Positions 53,991 to 63,686 of a stretch of DNA of 64,000 nucleotides are shown piece after piece. The notes under the pieces are model-generated. The model was not told the origin of the DNA and ran no database searches. It was given only the letters and a program-made list of their open reading frames with translations. The DNA is taken from contig NZ_CP029758.2 in the NCBI RefSeq assembly GCF_004006395.2, forward strand, positions 4,092,001 through 4,156,000, given 5' to 3'. The translations under genes were made by a program, and so were the position numbers. Positions within the stretch are counted from its first letter, which is position 1, and each line of letters opens with the position of its first letter. Source of the stretch: Clostridium sp. AWRP (GTDB lineage Bacteria; Bacillota; Clostridia; Clostridiales; Clostridiaceae).

Positions 53991-55769
53991 TTAATTTAAC
54001 ACACTTTTTTCACCTTTAATACCAATATAATTAAATATCTGCTGAAATAAAGTTCTCGCCACAGGTGCTGAAACATCTGAAGCATAATAATTTGATCCGC
54101 TAGGTTCGTTCACACTTACAAGCAAAGTTATTTTGGGATTCTCCTCAGGAGCCATACCAGCAAAGGAAGACATATATTTTCCCACTGCATAACCTCCTGT
54201 TTTAGGATCAGCTACCTGAGCCGTACCAGTTTTACCTGCAATATCTAATCCTTGTAAAAAGGCATTTTGTCCTACACCTGAAGTAACTACTTTAGTTAAA
54301 TCATCTCTCAACTCAGATGCTAATTTAGCATTATACACAGTTTTTTTGCCATAATTATCATATTTTTTATCTATAACTTCATTACTTGTATCATCAATGT
54401 GTGCAATACTCTTCATAACATGCGGTCTTATCCATGTTCCTCCATTTGCTATTGCATTAAAAGCAGCCATATATTGAACTTGATTGACTGCAACGCCTTG
54501 TCCAAAAGCAAGTTCAGATAAATCAAATCGGTTAATTTGATCAGGGCTTCTCAGAATACCTGCTGATTCTCCAGGCAAGTCTATCCCTGTTTTTTTACCA
54601 AATCCCATTTTTTGTGCAGTGGCAACAAGCTTGTCTTTACCTAGCTTATTTCCTAACTCTGCAAAACCTACATTACAGGAATTCTTTATTATATCCACAA
54701 AGCTTTCGCTGCCATGCCCATTTAAATTCCAGCAGTGAATAGGATGTTTATCAATTGTTATACTTCCATCACATATATAGGTATCATTCAATCCAATATT
54801 GTTTTCTAAAGCACTTGCTGCAGTAACAACTTTAAATATAGACCCTGGTTCAAAATTATCTTGAATAGAAGGATTTTTCCAAAGCATTTCAGCATCTTTA
54901 GAGTTTTTGGCTATACTTGCTGCATTGTTAAGATCTACACTAGGCTTATTTGCCATTGCTAATATTTCTCCATTTTGAGGATTCATAACTAAAATATTAA
55001 CTGCTTTCGCATTATTGTCTTCTAAAGCTTTTTGGGCCGCTTGTTCAGCATATTGTTGAATAACTGAATCTATTGTTAAAATAACATTTTTGCCATCTAC
55101 TGGCGGGGTATATTTTTCAGATTCATAAGGTAATTGATTATTTTTTGCATCTTTTTCATAAGTCATACTACCAGGCGTACCTGAAAGTTCTTTATCATAG
55201 CTTAATTCTGCCCCAGAAATTCCATTGCCCTCAGGATTTACCAACCCTAAAATACTTGTCATAAAATTTCCATTTACATAATACCTTTTGGTATCTGGTG
55301 AAATAATAATTCCTTTAATATTTAGCGCTTTAACCTTAGTCATTACAGGTTTCTTAATTTGCCTTTTCAATAAAGCTGAATTAGCAGGCAGTCCATTAGG
55401 TAGTGTTGTACTTAATACTTTTAAAACATCACCAGATTTCATATTAAGTATGGGCGACAATTTATCAGCTAGTTGAGAAAAAGACATTTTTCTCTCACTT
55501 AAAGTTTGTCTTAATGTTTTTAAATCCAGGTCAACTCTATAAATACTTTCATTTACTGCTAATTCATTAGAATTTCTATCTAGAATTTCTCCTCTTTTAG
55601 CACTAATTGGTATTGTAGTTGTTTGCTGCTCCACAGCCATTGATTTATATTCAGAACCCTTTACTACCATTAAATACCCTAACCTTCCAACTAGTCCTAA
55701 AAATACAACAACCAATAGTATACCAGCAAATATAAATTTATTTTTTTTAACAAATTTTTTTGTTTTCAT
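53991..55769 (-). CDS. Class B penicillin-binding protein (PBP2/FtsI type)
   Basis: 592 residues. One N-terminal membrane helix (about 12-34), dimerisation domain with RGEILDRN, and transpeptidase domain: SIFK (nucleophile Ser), SCN (in KNSCNVGFAELG) and KTGTAQ. No PASTA domain at the C-terminus, which separates it from SpoVD of B. subtilis. It crosslinks septal or side-wall peptidoglycan. ATG at 55769 after AGAGG is preferred to the TTG at 55796. Not in the division cluster, so perhaps a sporulation or accessory PBP. Confidence 0.92.
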   Translation of the reverse strand: MKTKKFVKKNKFIFAGILLVVVFLGLVGRLGYLMVVKGSEYKSMAVEQQTTTIPISAKRGEILDRNSNELAVNESIYRVDLDLKTLRQTLSERKMSFSQLADKLSPILNMKSGDVLKVLSTTLPNGLPANSALLKRQIKKPVMTKVKALNIKGIIISPDTKRYYVNGNFMTSILGLVNPEGNGISGAELSYDKELSGTPGSMTYEKDAKNNQLPYESEKYTPPVDGKNVILTIDSVIQQYAEQAAQKALEDNNAKAVNILVMNPQNGEILAMANKPSVDLNNAASIAKNSKDAEMLWKNPSIQDNFEPGSIFKVVTAASALENNIGLNDTYICDGSITIDKHPIHCWNLNGHGSESFVDIIKNSCNVGFAELGNKLGKDKLVATAQKMGFGKKTGIDLPGESAGILRSPDQINRFDLSELAFGQGVAVNQVQYMAAFNAIANGGTWIRPHVMKSIAHIDDTSNEVIDKKYDNYGKKTVYNAKLASELRDDLTKVVTSGVGQNAFLQGLDIAGKTGTAQVADPKTGGYAVGKYMSSFAGMAPEENPKITLLVSVNEPSGSNYYASDVSAPVARTLFQQIFNYIGIKGEKSVLN

Positions 55770-55900
55770 CCTTATCCTCTTTAGTCTTTCAGGCAATTTT
55801 CCTATTTAACTAATTGCCATTTTATAATATTATTTCTTATATGCTATATAAATTATTATATTAAAAGCTGTAATCATATTCAACTATAAGTAATCATGAT

Positions 55901-57190
55901 TTATACCATCATTTTTCGCTTTTGCACTTTATTCTTATACATATTGTTATCTGCTATCTCTATTAAAGTATCAATACCAACCTTTTTTGCATTATTATAT
56001 TCTGCAAAACCATAGCTAAAATCCACTTTGTAATTAAAAGAGCTGCCTGTATTAAGCTTGTCCATATCACTTCTTATTCTATTAATAATTAATTCTGCCT
56101 CTCCTATAACAATATTAGGGAACACAATAAGAAATTCATCTCCCCCTATTCTACAAACATAGTCAGAATTTCTTACATTAGAGACTATCAATTTGACTAC
56201 ATTTAAGATAAGATTGTCCCCTTCAATATGTCCATAAGTATCATTTGTCTTTTTTAAATTATCCACATCTATAAAACATATTGTTAAATTGTTTTTGTTC
56301 GTTAATGCATTTTTCATTTCTTTATCCAAGAACTCCATACCTGCCCTTCTATTGTATAATTTCGTCATTTCATCAGTGGCAGCTGTTTTTTCTAATTCAT
56401 TTTCTTTGTCTGTCAGTTCTTTAAATATGGTATTATACGGCTGAGTAATACAGGTTATTATAACTGCCTTATATATAAGGTAAAAAGATATCATCTTAAA
56501 ATAATGCCCTAACAAATTTGAAAATGCATAGTTATTTATATATAAAGTAAATTCAAATTCAGATATTATAGTAAAAATAATAGAGCCAAACAAGTATCCA
56601 TAAACTTTACTATCAAATTTATTTTTGTTCTTCCTTAACAATATGATATCAGTTGTTAATATTCCACATATGATATATTCGCTAATTATCTTAAATGGAG
56701 TCTGTCCTTTCCCTTCAATAAAACATATAGGGAATACCTTGAAATAAAAAATTGAAGCTATAATACTTGCAGTAACTACCGTATAAATTGCAAAAGTTAA
56801 ATATGGCCTCAATTTTTTCTTAAAATGTATGAATACAAATGGTATCAACAAAGAAATACTTTCGAGATAACGAGCTCCTATCCACAATTGATTGGCATAA
56901 AAATTATATCCTCTAAAAATGTTCATGCCGTTGTATGACAGCGTATGTAATAAATCTAAAAATGCTACAAACATATATGCAATACCTATAAATACAAGGT
57001 AATCAAAATATTTTTTTGAAAAATTTTTTGAATTCCATGCTACTATAAATAAAGTAAATCCTATTGTTACACTAAATAACTCTGCAAGGCTGTGAAATAA
57101 CAAATAGCTATATAGGTTGGTCATATATAAAGCTGCTGTCACAACCAATAAAATAATAACTTCAAAAATATAATTTTTATATTTATACAT
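55901..57190 (-). CDS. MASE3-GGDEF diguanylate cyclase
   Basis: 429 residues. N-terminal MASE3-type membrane sensor with seven or eight helices (1 to about 250), short coiled coil, and a GGDEF domain with intact GGDEF active site and RNSD five residues upstream (inhibitory I-site). It makes c-di-GMP from GTP and is probably product-inhibited. RBS GGAGGG before ATG. A possible target is the PilZ protein at 8477-8887; no EAL domain occurs in the window. Confidence 0.92.
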   Translation of the reverse strand: MYKYKNYIFEVIILLVVTAALYMTNLYSYLLFHSLAELFSVTIGFTLFIVAWNSKNFSKKYFDYLVFIGIAYMFVAFLDLLHTLSYNGMNIFRGYNFYANQLWIGARYLESISLLIPFVFIHFKKKLRPYLTFAIYTVVTASIIASIFYFKVFPICFIEGKGQTPFKIISEYIICGILTTDIILLRKNKNKFDSKVYGYLFGSIIFTIISEFEFTLYINNYAFSNLLGHYFKMISFYLIYKAVIITCITQPYNTIFKELTDKENELEKTAATDEMTKLYNRRAGMEFLDKEMKNALTNKNNLTICFIDVDNLKKTNDTYGHIEGDNLILNVVKLIVSNVRNSDYVCRIGGDEFLIVFPNIVIGEAELIINRIRSDMDKLNTGSSFNYKVDFSYGFAEYNNAKKVGIDTLIEIADNNMYKNKVQKRKMMV

Positions 57191-57378
57191 ATGAACCCTC
57201 CTACAATAAAATAATAATTACATATAACAACTGCTTCAAATAATTTTATTATCTGGATATATATTATTAAATACATTATATTATTAAATAATAAAAAAAT
57301 CCAATAAAATATTGCTTGCTAATAAAGATAATTGCTTTGGATAATATTACATTTGTAATAGTAATTTAGTATATATAG

Positions 57379-57582
57379 TTTTCTTATGGAGGTGGCTTTA
57401 ATTATAGTAAACTGTCCCTTTTTGATAAATTTCTTATAGCATTACTAAAATGGAAAATTAAAAGTAAAAAGCAAAAAAAATTAACAAGTGATGAAATAGG
57501 TATGCTTGCCGTATATGATAAACCAGTGGATTTTACGGCAAGAAAGAATATAGATGAAATAATAGCCTACGTTAAATCGTAG
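57379..57582 (+). pseudogene. C-terminal remnant of a flavodoxin-domain protein
   Basis: A 67-codon open stretch without a usable start reads SYGGGFNYSKLSLFDKFL, LTSDEIGMLAVYDKPVDF and ends IIAYVKS-stop. This is the end of a HemG-like flavodoxin-domain protein as found in many Clostridia, where GGxxxYSKL begins the last third. An in-frame TAG lies just before it (57376-57378) and no N-terminal part is upstream. The rest of 57191-57643 is AT-rich with nothing I recognise. Confidence 0.7.
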
Positions 57583-57652
57583 TATAAAAAATATAGAAAA
57601 TACACAGTACTATATACAATAATTATAAATTTTATAAGGAAATGTGATTAAT

Positions 57653-59152
57653 ATGGGACAAAAAAAGGACACAAATTACTCCAATTCATATGTTGAACAA
57701 AACTTATCTTTTATCAAAAATCAATTAGGAGATGGTATTGGTCTCGGTGAAGGTAAATTTAAAGCCTTTGGAGGTCAGAAAGAAATTGGAGTATTATATG
57801 TGACAAGTCTTTGTGATAAAGAGTTTATAAGTGATCAGGTTATTACCCCTTTATTACAGGGAACATTAAAAAATAATATAGAAAATAGTGACATAAGTAT
57901 ATTGGCACAGACAATGTTTATTTCACCAATAAACACCAAAATAATAAAACAAAAAGAAGAAGCTGCAACTGAATTATTAAAAGGAAATACAGTAATTTTC
58001 TTTGAGGAGTCTAGCAGTATACTTATAATTCAAGCTCCAAAGATGGAAAAAAGATCTATAAATAATCCAGAAAATGAAACGACTATTTTTGCTTCTAAAG
58101 AAGCCTTTGTAGAAGATATAGAAACCAATATTAGCATGGTTATTAGGAGACTTCCTATACCAACACTTAAATTTGAAACTTTCACGTTAGGAAGATTATC
58201 CTGTACAAATTCAAAATTGTTATGGATTAAAGGGTTAGCTAAGGATGATATTGTAGAAGAAATGAGAAGACGTATTAGAGATGTGGATATCAATATAGTA
58301 GATGGTACTAGCACTTTAGCTGAACTTATACAAGATAAACCTACTAGTATATTTCCAACCTATAGATTGACAGAACGTCCAGACGTAGTTTCAAGGGCAC
58401 TGTCCGACGGCCATGTTGTAATACTTTGCAATAATAGTCCCTTTGCATTGATAGTACCAATGACTTTTTGGAATAACTTTAAAACTATGGATGATTATTC
58501 ACAGTTACCTTTTGCTGCTTCGCTATTAAGAATCATTAGAATTTTATCTTTTATTGTATCTATTACCGTATCACCGCTATACCTTTCCTTTGTTACTTAC
58601 AATCATACTATTGTTCCGCCATCTCTTGCTTTGAATATTTCTCAAGGAAGAAATGGTGTCCCATTCCCTTCAATAGTAGAGCTGCTCGCCATGACGATTA
58701 TAATTGATATATTTCGTGAAGCTGGAACACGTATGCCGGGAATAGTAGGTTATTTTGTAGGAACTTTAGGTGCAGTTATAATCGGTCAGTCAGCTGTAGC
58801 AGCAGGTTATATAAGTGTATCTATTATTATAGTGGTGGCATTTTCAGCAATAGCTACCTTTGCTATTTCATCAACTATACTAGTAAATACTTCAAGAATA
58901 ATTAATTATTTTTTAATATTGTTATCAGGGTTTTTAGGCATATTTGGTTTTTTTAATGGTAGTTTTATTATTCTATGGAGAATGTCCATATTGGAATCCT
59001 TTGGAGTACCTTACTTATATCCAGTCATACCAATTGAGTTTCAAGGATGGAAAGATGTTTTTATCAGAGCACCTTTCAAAATGTTGAAAAACAAACTAAC
59101 ACTTATTGCAAATGTACATAGTAATAAAGCTGGAAATACAAAAAAGCAATGA
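57653..59152 (+). CDS. Spore germination protein, GerA/GerKA family
   Basis: 499 residues. N-terminal soluble part (to about 285) with ILAQTMFISPINTKII and SISILIIQAPKME-like GerA features, then four or five membrane helices and a basic C-terminal tail (PFKMLKNKL). This is the A-subunit of a Ger germinant receptor in the spore inner membrane. ATG at 57653 or the GTG at 57644 could be used; AAGGA lies upstream at 57636. First gene of a gerA-B-C operon; likely forespore-expressed. Confidence 0.92.
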   Translation: MGQKKDTNYSNSYVEQNLSFIKNQLGDGIGLGEGKFKAFGGQKEIGVLYVTSLCDKEFISDQVITPLLQGTLKNNIENSDISILAQTMFISPINTKIIKQKEEAATELLKGNTVIFFEESSSILIIQAPKMEKRSINNPENETTIFASKEAFVEDIETNISMVIRRLPIPTLKFETFTLGRLSCTNSKLLWIKGLAKDDIVEEMRRRIRDVDINIVDGTSTLAELIQDKPTSIFPTYRLTERPDVVSRALSDGHVVILCNNSPFALIVPMTFWNNFKTMDDYSQLPFAASLLRIIRILSFIVSITVSPLYLSFVTYNHTIVPPSLALNISQGRNGVPFPSIVELLAMTIIIDIFREAGTRMPGIVGYFVGTLGAVIIGQSAVAAGYISVSIIIVVAFSAIATFAISSTILVNTSRIINYFLILLSGFLGIFGFFNGSFIILWRMSILESFGVPYLYPVIPIEFQGWKDVFIRAPFKMLKNKLTLIANVHSNKAGNTKKQ

Positions 59153-59185
59153 AATATCTTTTATTATAAGAGAAGGTGCCCTCCA

Positions 59186-60286
59186 TTGAGATATGATAAA
59201 TTCACAAGAGAACAAATTATTTTTCTTACATTTGCAAGTGGATGTGGTAATATGGCATTTAATTTTATTTGGGCTGTATATTTATCAGGAAGAAGTGGAT
59301 GGGTTGCAATGGCAATAGGAATTCTTTTGACCATTCCTATTGCCATTGTAATAGTATATTTAAGCAAGAAGTATCCTGAATGTAATATATTTGACATTAT
59401 TAATATTAGTTTTGGAAAGCCTTTATATATAATTGTGATAATAATTAATGCAGTAATAAATATTATTTTAGCAGTAATTATTTTGAATTTTTTGACTGGA
59501 ACAGTTAAGATACACTTTTTACAATTAACTCCTGTATGGGTGATTATGACCATTATTCTTATCATGGCCTTTTTATTTGTGAATAATAAAACCTTGCTAT
59601 TTGGAAGAGCGGTAGAACTACTAACCGCATGGTATATATTAAATTATTTCACAGGGTTTTCTCTTGCTTTTGTGAGTGAATTTGATTTTAAAAACATATT
59701 TCCTATATTTGATACTACACTATTAAAATTTGGGCAGGCGGTGTACTTTTCATTATGTTCAGCCTCAGAAATATTACTGTTTATGATAGTGATGGTTGAT
59801 CATATGCCTCAAACCGCTGGTAATAGAAAAAGTATAATAAACGGAATTGTTCTTTGGTCGTTCATATTATCGTTGGCAGCATTTATTATGCAAGGTGTAT
59901 CTGGCAGCGGATTGTTATTGCGTACTGCATCCGTAGGAATTGAAATATCAAGAGCTATTTATCTTGGAGATTTTTTTAGAGGACTGGAAATATTCATTCT
60001 AGCTACGTATCAACTAATCGCTACTTTAAGATTATCATTATATTTATATTGTACATGGATACCTATAAAAAAATTATTTAATGAGAAATATTCTTTTATT
60101 ATATTGCTTTTAATTTCAATTATAATCATAATCCCGTCTATAAAATTAAATTCCTATAATAAAGCATTTTTTGCTTCTATATTTATGGATTATTATATTA
60201 TTTTACCTTTTGTAGTGTTTATTATAATAATAGCTTTTCTTGGTGCTTATATTAAGAAAAAAAGGTCTGGAAGTGATGTGGGATGA
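59186..60286 (+). CDS. Spore germination permease, GerAB/GerKB family
   Basis: 366 residues, ten membrane helices of the amino acid/polyamine/organocation type. It starts with TTG at 59186 after AAGGTG (MRYDKFTREQIIFLTF). B-subunits bind the germinant, usually an amino acid. It overlaps gerC by 4 bp (ATGA), so the two are coupled. Ligand cannot be told from sequence here. Confidence 0.92.
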   Translation: MRYDKFTREQIIFLTFASGCGNMAFNFIWAVYLSGRSGWVAMAIGILLTIPIAIVIVYLSKKYPECNIFDIINISFGKPLYIIVIIINAVINIILAVIILNFLTGTVKIHFLQLTPVWVIMTIILIMAFLFVNNKTLLFGRAVELLTAWYILNYFTGFSLAFVSEFDFKNIFPIFDTTLLKFGQAVYFSLCSASEILLFMIVMVDHMPQTAGNRKSIINGIVLWSFILSLAAFIMQGVSGSGLLLRTASVGIEISRAIYLGDFFRGLEIFILATYQLIATLRLSLYLYCTWIPIKKLFNEKYSFIILLLISIIIIIPSIKLNSYNKAFFASIFMDYYIILPFVVFIIIIAFLGAYIKKKRSGSDVG

Positions 60287-61548
60287 AAAAGACAATGCTT
60301 ATAATATCGTTAATAATTTTTATGTTTTCTTTCGTTGGCTGCTGGGATTATATGGAGTATGAACAGATGTCTCAAATATATGCTCTAGGAGTAGATTTGG
60401 ATGCAAAATCTAATGAAGTAACTATAACACTGCAATATATTCCAATTGCTAGATCCATGGGGGATAAGGCAAATACTACCAATAGTACAGGAACAGTCTA
60501 TTCTGCATCTGGTATTACAATAATTGATGCGTTAACAAAGCTGCAGCAGACAAGTCCTAATAAGCTGTTTTTTGGGTATCTGCAGGTTATAGCAATTAGT
60601 GAAGATGCAGCAAAATACCTTATGAAAGATCTAATTGTATTTTTTGATAGTATCTCAACCATTCGTAATTCTGTAAACATAATAATTGTACCTGGAAGTG
60701 CCCAGGGGACAATAGCCACCCGTGATCCTAATTCTGAGACCTCTTCGGGTAAAAAAATGCATATGCTTTTACGCTCATCTCAAAGTAATGGTACCACATA
60801 TTCCGTTACTCTGCATGATTATTTGCAGATGATGGATAGAGAAGGGGTTGAACCAGTAGCTCCCAGAATGTTAACTACATCGCTCAGTAGTGATTCAGGA
60901 GAAGCTTTAGGTGGAACTCGAAATGATGTAAGGTTTTCTGTAGAAAAGAATGGCAATATACTTGCAAGTGGTATGGCAGCTTTTAAAAAAGATAAATTTG
61001 TTGGCTGGCTTAATGATAAGGAGAGCATGGGTCTAAATTGGATATTAGGTACTAGGATTACCTCCTATAAAACTTCTAATATAGATAAGCTTAGTACTAA
61101 TAAGGATGAAAAAGATTTACCGCTTCATGCTAATCTCAAGAAAATGCTCTACTATTATATAACAAAATCAGGAAGCAAAATTAAAGTTAAAATAGAAAAT
61201 AATCAACCTGTTATATATCTGGAAGTTAAGGTTGAAGCTACCTTAAAAAAATATTATAGCGATGAAAAAAATGAATACATAAGTCCAGATATAGTTGATT
61301 CAATTGAGAAAAAACTATCAAAAAGCATAGATTCAGACATTATGTCAGCACTAGAAAAAGGTAAAGGTGAATTAAATTCAGATATATTTGGTTTTGGATT
61401 TAGTTTTTATAGGCAACATCCTAAAGAATGGAACAAGTATTATAAAGGGGTTTGGGATGATATATTTCATGATATTCCTGTTAGTGTAAATGTCAAAACT
61501 AAGATAACTAATACTGGAACAAATATTAAAGGGTTTCAGATTAAATAA
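60283..61548 (+). CDS. Spore germination lipoprotein, Ger(x)C family
   Basis: 421 residues. Lipoprotein signal peptide with Cys20 (SFVGCWDYME), followed by the Ger(x)C domain: YALGVDLDAKS, DALTKLQQTSPNKLFFGYLQ and C-terminal ISPDIVDSIEKKL. The C-subunit of the receptor, on the outer face of the spore inner membrane. Ends the operon. Confidence 0.93.
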   Translation: MKKTMLIISLIIFMFSFVGCWDYMEYEQMSQIYALGVDLDAKSNEVTITLQYIPIARSMGDKANTTNSTGTVYSASGITIIDALTKLQQTSPNKLFFGYLQVIAISEDAAKYLMKDLIVFFDSISTIRNSVNIIIVPGSAQGTIATRDPNSETSSGKKMHMLLRSSQSNGTTYSVTLHDYLQMMDREGVEPVAPRMLTTSLSSDSGEALGGTRNDVRFSVEKNGNILASGMAAFKKDKFVGWLNDKESMGLNWILGTRITSYKTSNIDKLSTNKDEKDLPLHANLKKMLYYYITKSGSKIKVKIENNQPVIYLEVKVEATLKKYYSDEKNEYISPDIVDSIEKKLSKSIDSDIMSALEKGKGELNSDIFGFGFSFYRQHPKEWNKYYKGVWDDIFHDIPVSVNVKTKITNTGTNIKGFQIK

Positions 61549-61704
61549 CTAAAAATAATTTATGCTTGTAGTAATAACTCTGCCTTCTAGGTTTCCACGT
61601 ATTAGGTGTTTCACATTTAGGGATTAAACCTAGCTTACAAATAATAAATTTTCTTTAAAGATTAGTCACAACCATTTTATTGTGATAAAATAAGAAAAAA
61701 GTGT

Positions 61705-61733
61705 TTGAAAAGTGTTGTTAATTGAAGTATGAT
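61705..61733 (+). promoter_or_regulatory. Promoter of the ThDP enzyme transcript
   Basis: TTGAAA (61705-61710), 17-nt spacer, TATGAT (61728-61733). Transcription would give a leader of about 260 nt that contains the whole of repeat copy C. The region 61549-61704 otherwise shows no gene. Confidence 0.65.
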
Positions 61734-61809
61734 GGTTGATACAATCACAAATGTGAAATTATTTAATTAAAATTATGAATTTTAATTCGTTTAATAAACA
61801 GAGTTCTTG

Positions 61810-61977
61810 GCGTCAGATGGAGTTTTGACTCCACCTGATGCTTATTAACAGTATTCTTAGTGCTTCAGCACTTAGAAGACGTTATCCTTTAGGGAAAATC
61901 GTTATCCAGGGACGTAGCTGTTCGCAACGTACACTTGGAGAAGTGGAAGTATTAGAACAGGTAGTCATCGGATAAAA
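61810..61977 (+). repeat. Structured intergenic repeat, copy C (leader of the ThDP gene)
   Basis: Hairpin GCGTCAG-A-TGGAG/CTCCA-C-CTGATGC (61810-61841); hairpin TTCT-T-AGTGC/GCACT-T-AGAA; TTATCC (61902-61907) facing GGATAA (61970-61975); inside it CACTT-GGAG-AAGTG (61932-61945) where copies A and D hold a long arm; 3' box AAGTGGAAGTATTAG...CATCGGATAAA. Shares CTTAGAAG...TTATCCAG and GACG...GTAGC with copy A. It ends 24 bp before the start codon. Confidence 0.65.
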
Positions 61978-62001
61978 TCTATAAAGATCAGAGGAAATTT
62001 T

Positions 62002-63672
62002 ATGAATAGAGATATAAAAAAAGAAGTTCAATTAAATACAGCTCAAATGCTAGTAAAGTGCTTAGAAGCCGAAGGAGTAAAATACATTTTTGGTATTCCC
62101 GGTGAAGAAAATCTAGAAATAATGAATGCAATTTCAGATTCAACTATTGAATTTATCACAACCCGTCATGAGCAAGGTGCTGCATTTATGGCAGATGTTT
62201 ATGGACGTTTAACAGGAAAAGCAGGCGTTTGCCTATCAACACTAGGACCAGGTGCCACTAACTTAGTAACTGGTGTAGCAGATGCTGATAGTGATGGTGC
62301 TCCGGTTGTTGCTATTACAGGTCAAGTAGGTACTGAAAGAATGCATATAACATCACACCAATTTTTAGACCTTTGCAAAATGTTCGAACCAATCACAAAG
62401 AGAAGTAAACAAATCGTTCGTCCTGATACTGTAAGTGAGATTATAAGACTTGTTTTTAAGTATGCTGAAAGTGAAAAGCCTGGAGCATGCCACATTGATT
62501 TACCTGTAAATATTTCAAAAATGCCCGTAGGTGCTTTAGAAAAGCCTTTGGAAAAGAAAATTCCACCAAAGGAACATGCGGATTTATCAACAATTGAGGA
62601 AGCTGCAAGTGAAATCTTCAAAGCAAAAAATCCTATTATCTTAGCTGGAAGCGGTGCTATAAGAGGAAATTCTTCAAAAGCTGTTACGGAATTTGCAACT
62701 AAATTGAAAATTCCAGTAATTAATACAATGATGGCAAAAGGTATTATTCCAATGGATAACAAATATTCAATGTGGACAATAGGTATTCCACAAAAAGATT
62801 ATGTAAATAAAATTATTGAAGAGGCTGATTTAGTAATTACAATTGGATATGATATTGTAGAATATGCCCCATCCAAATGGAATGTAAATGGAGACATTAG
62901 AATTGTGCATATCGATGCAAGGCCATCACACATCAATAAACTTTATCAGCCCATAGTAGAAGTAGTTGGTGATATTTCAGATGCTCTATACAATATATTG
63001 AGAAGAACTTCTAGCAAAGATGAACCAGTAAAAGCTTTGGAGATTAAAGCGGAAATGCTAACTGAACATGAAAGCTACGCAAATAACAATGCTTTTCCAA
63101 TGAAACCCCAAAGAATTTTAAATGATGTTAGAAAGGTCATGGGACCACATGACATTGTCATATCAGATGTAGGTGCCCATAAAATGTGGATTGCCAGACA
63201 TTATAACTGCTATGAGCCCAATACATGTATTATTTCAAACGGTTTTGCTACAATGGGTATTGGTGTTCCAGGTGCAATTGCAGCCAAATTAATTAATCCA
63301 GATAAAAAAGTATTAGCTATTGTTGGTGATGGCGGTTTCATGATGAATAATCAAGAATTAGAAACAGCCCTACGTATTAAAACTCCAATTGTAGTTTTAA
63401 TATTTAATGATAGTAACTACGGTTTAATAAAGTGGAAACAAGAAGAACACTATGGTAAAAGCTGTTATGTAGATTTTACTAATCCAGATTTTGTAAAGCT
63501 TGCAGAAAGTATGTATGCAAAAGGATATCGAGTAGAAAAAGCAGAAGATTTAATTCCAACTTTAGAAGAAGCCTTTAAACAAAATGTACCTGCAGTTATT
63601 GATTGTCAAGTTGACTATGGTGAAAATATAAAGCTTACAAAGCATTTAAAAGAAGTTTACGAAAATATATAA
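62002..63672 (+). CDS. ThDP-dependent enzyme, acetolactate synthase large-subunit family
   Basis: 556 residues. N-terminal domain with the catalytic Glu in TTRHEQGAAFMADVYGRLTG, middle FAD-like/NAD-like domain (LAGSGAIRGNSSKAV), and C-terminal ThDP motif GDGGFMMNNQELETALRIKTP (GDG...NN type, split here by family variation). The family includes AlsS/IlvB, but also 2-oxoglutarate and other 2-oxoacid decarboxylases. No small subunit (ilvN) follows; instead a 4-hydroxybutyrate-dehydrogenase-like gene begins 15 bp later. RBS GAGGAAATT. Confidence 0.8.
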   Translation: MNRDIKKEVQLNTAQMLVKCLEAEGVKYIFGIPGEENLEIMNAISDSTIEFITTRHEQGAAFMADVYGRLTGKAGVCLSTLGPGATNLVTGVADADSDGAPVVAITGQVGTERMHITSHQFLDLCKMFEPITKRSKQIVRPDTVSEIIRLVFKYAESEKPGACHIDLPVNISKMPVGALEKPLEKKIPPKEHADLSTIEEAASEIFKAKNPIILAGSGAIRGNSSKAVTEFATKLKIPVINTMMAKGIIPMDNKYSMWTIGIPQKDYVNKIIEEADLVITIGYDIVEYAPSKWNVNGDIRIVHIDARPSHINKLYQPIVEVVGDISDALYNILRRTSSKDEPVKALEIKAEMLTEHESYANNNAFPMKPQRILNDVRKVMGPHDIVISDVGAHKMWIARHYNCYEPNTCIISNGFATMGIGVPGAIAAKLINPDKKVLAIVGDGGFMMNNQELETALRIKTPIVVLIFNDSNYGLIKWKQEEHYGKSCYVDFTNPDFVKLAESMYAKGYRVEKAEDLIPTLEEAFKQNVPAVIDCQVDYGENIKLTKHLKEVYENI

Positions 63673-63686
63673 AGTGGAGGAATAAA

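Noticed and set aside
61681..61760. Rex or CRP-like operator before the ThDP gene
   Set aside because: TTGTTAATTG and TTGTGATAAAA resemble half-sites only; no full palindrome is present.
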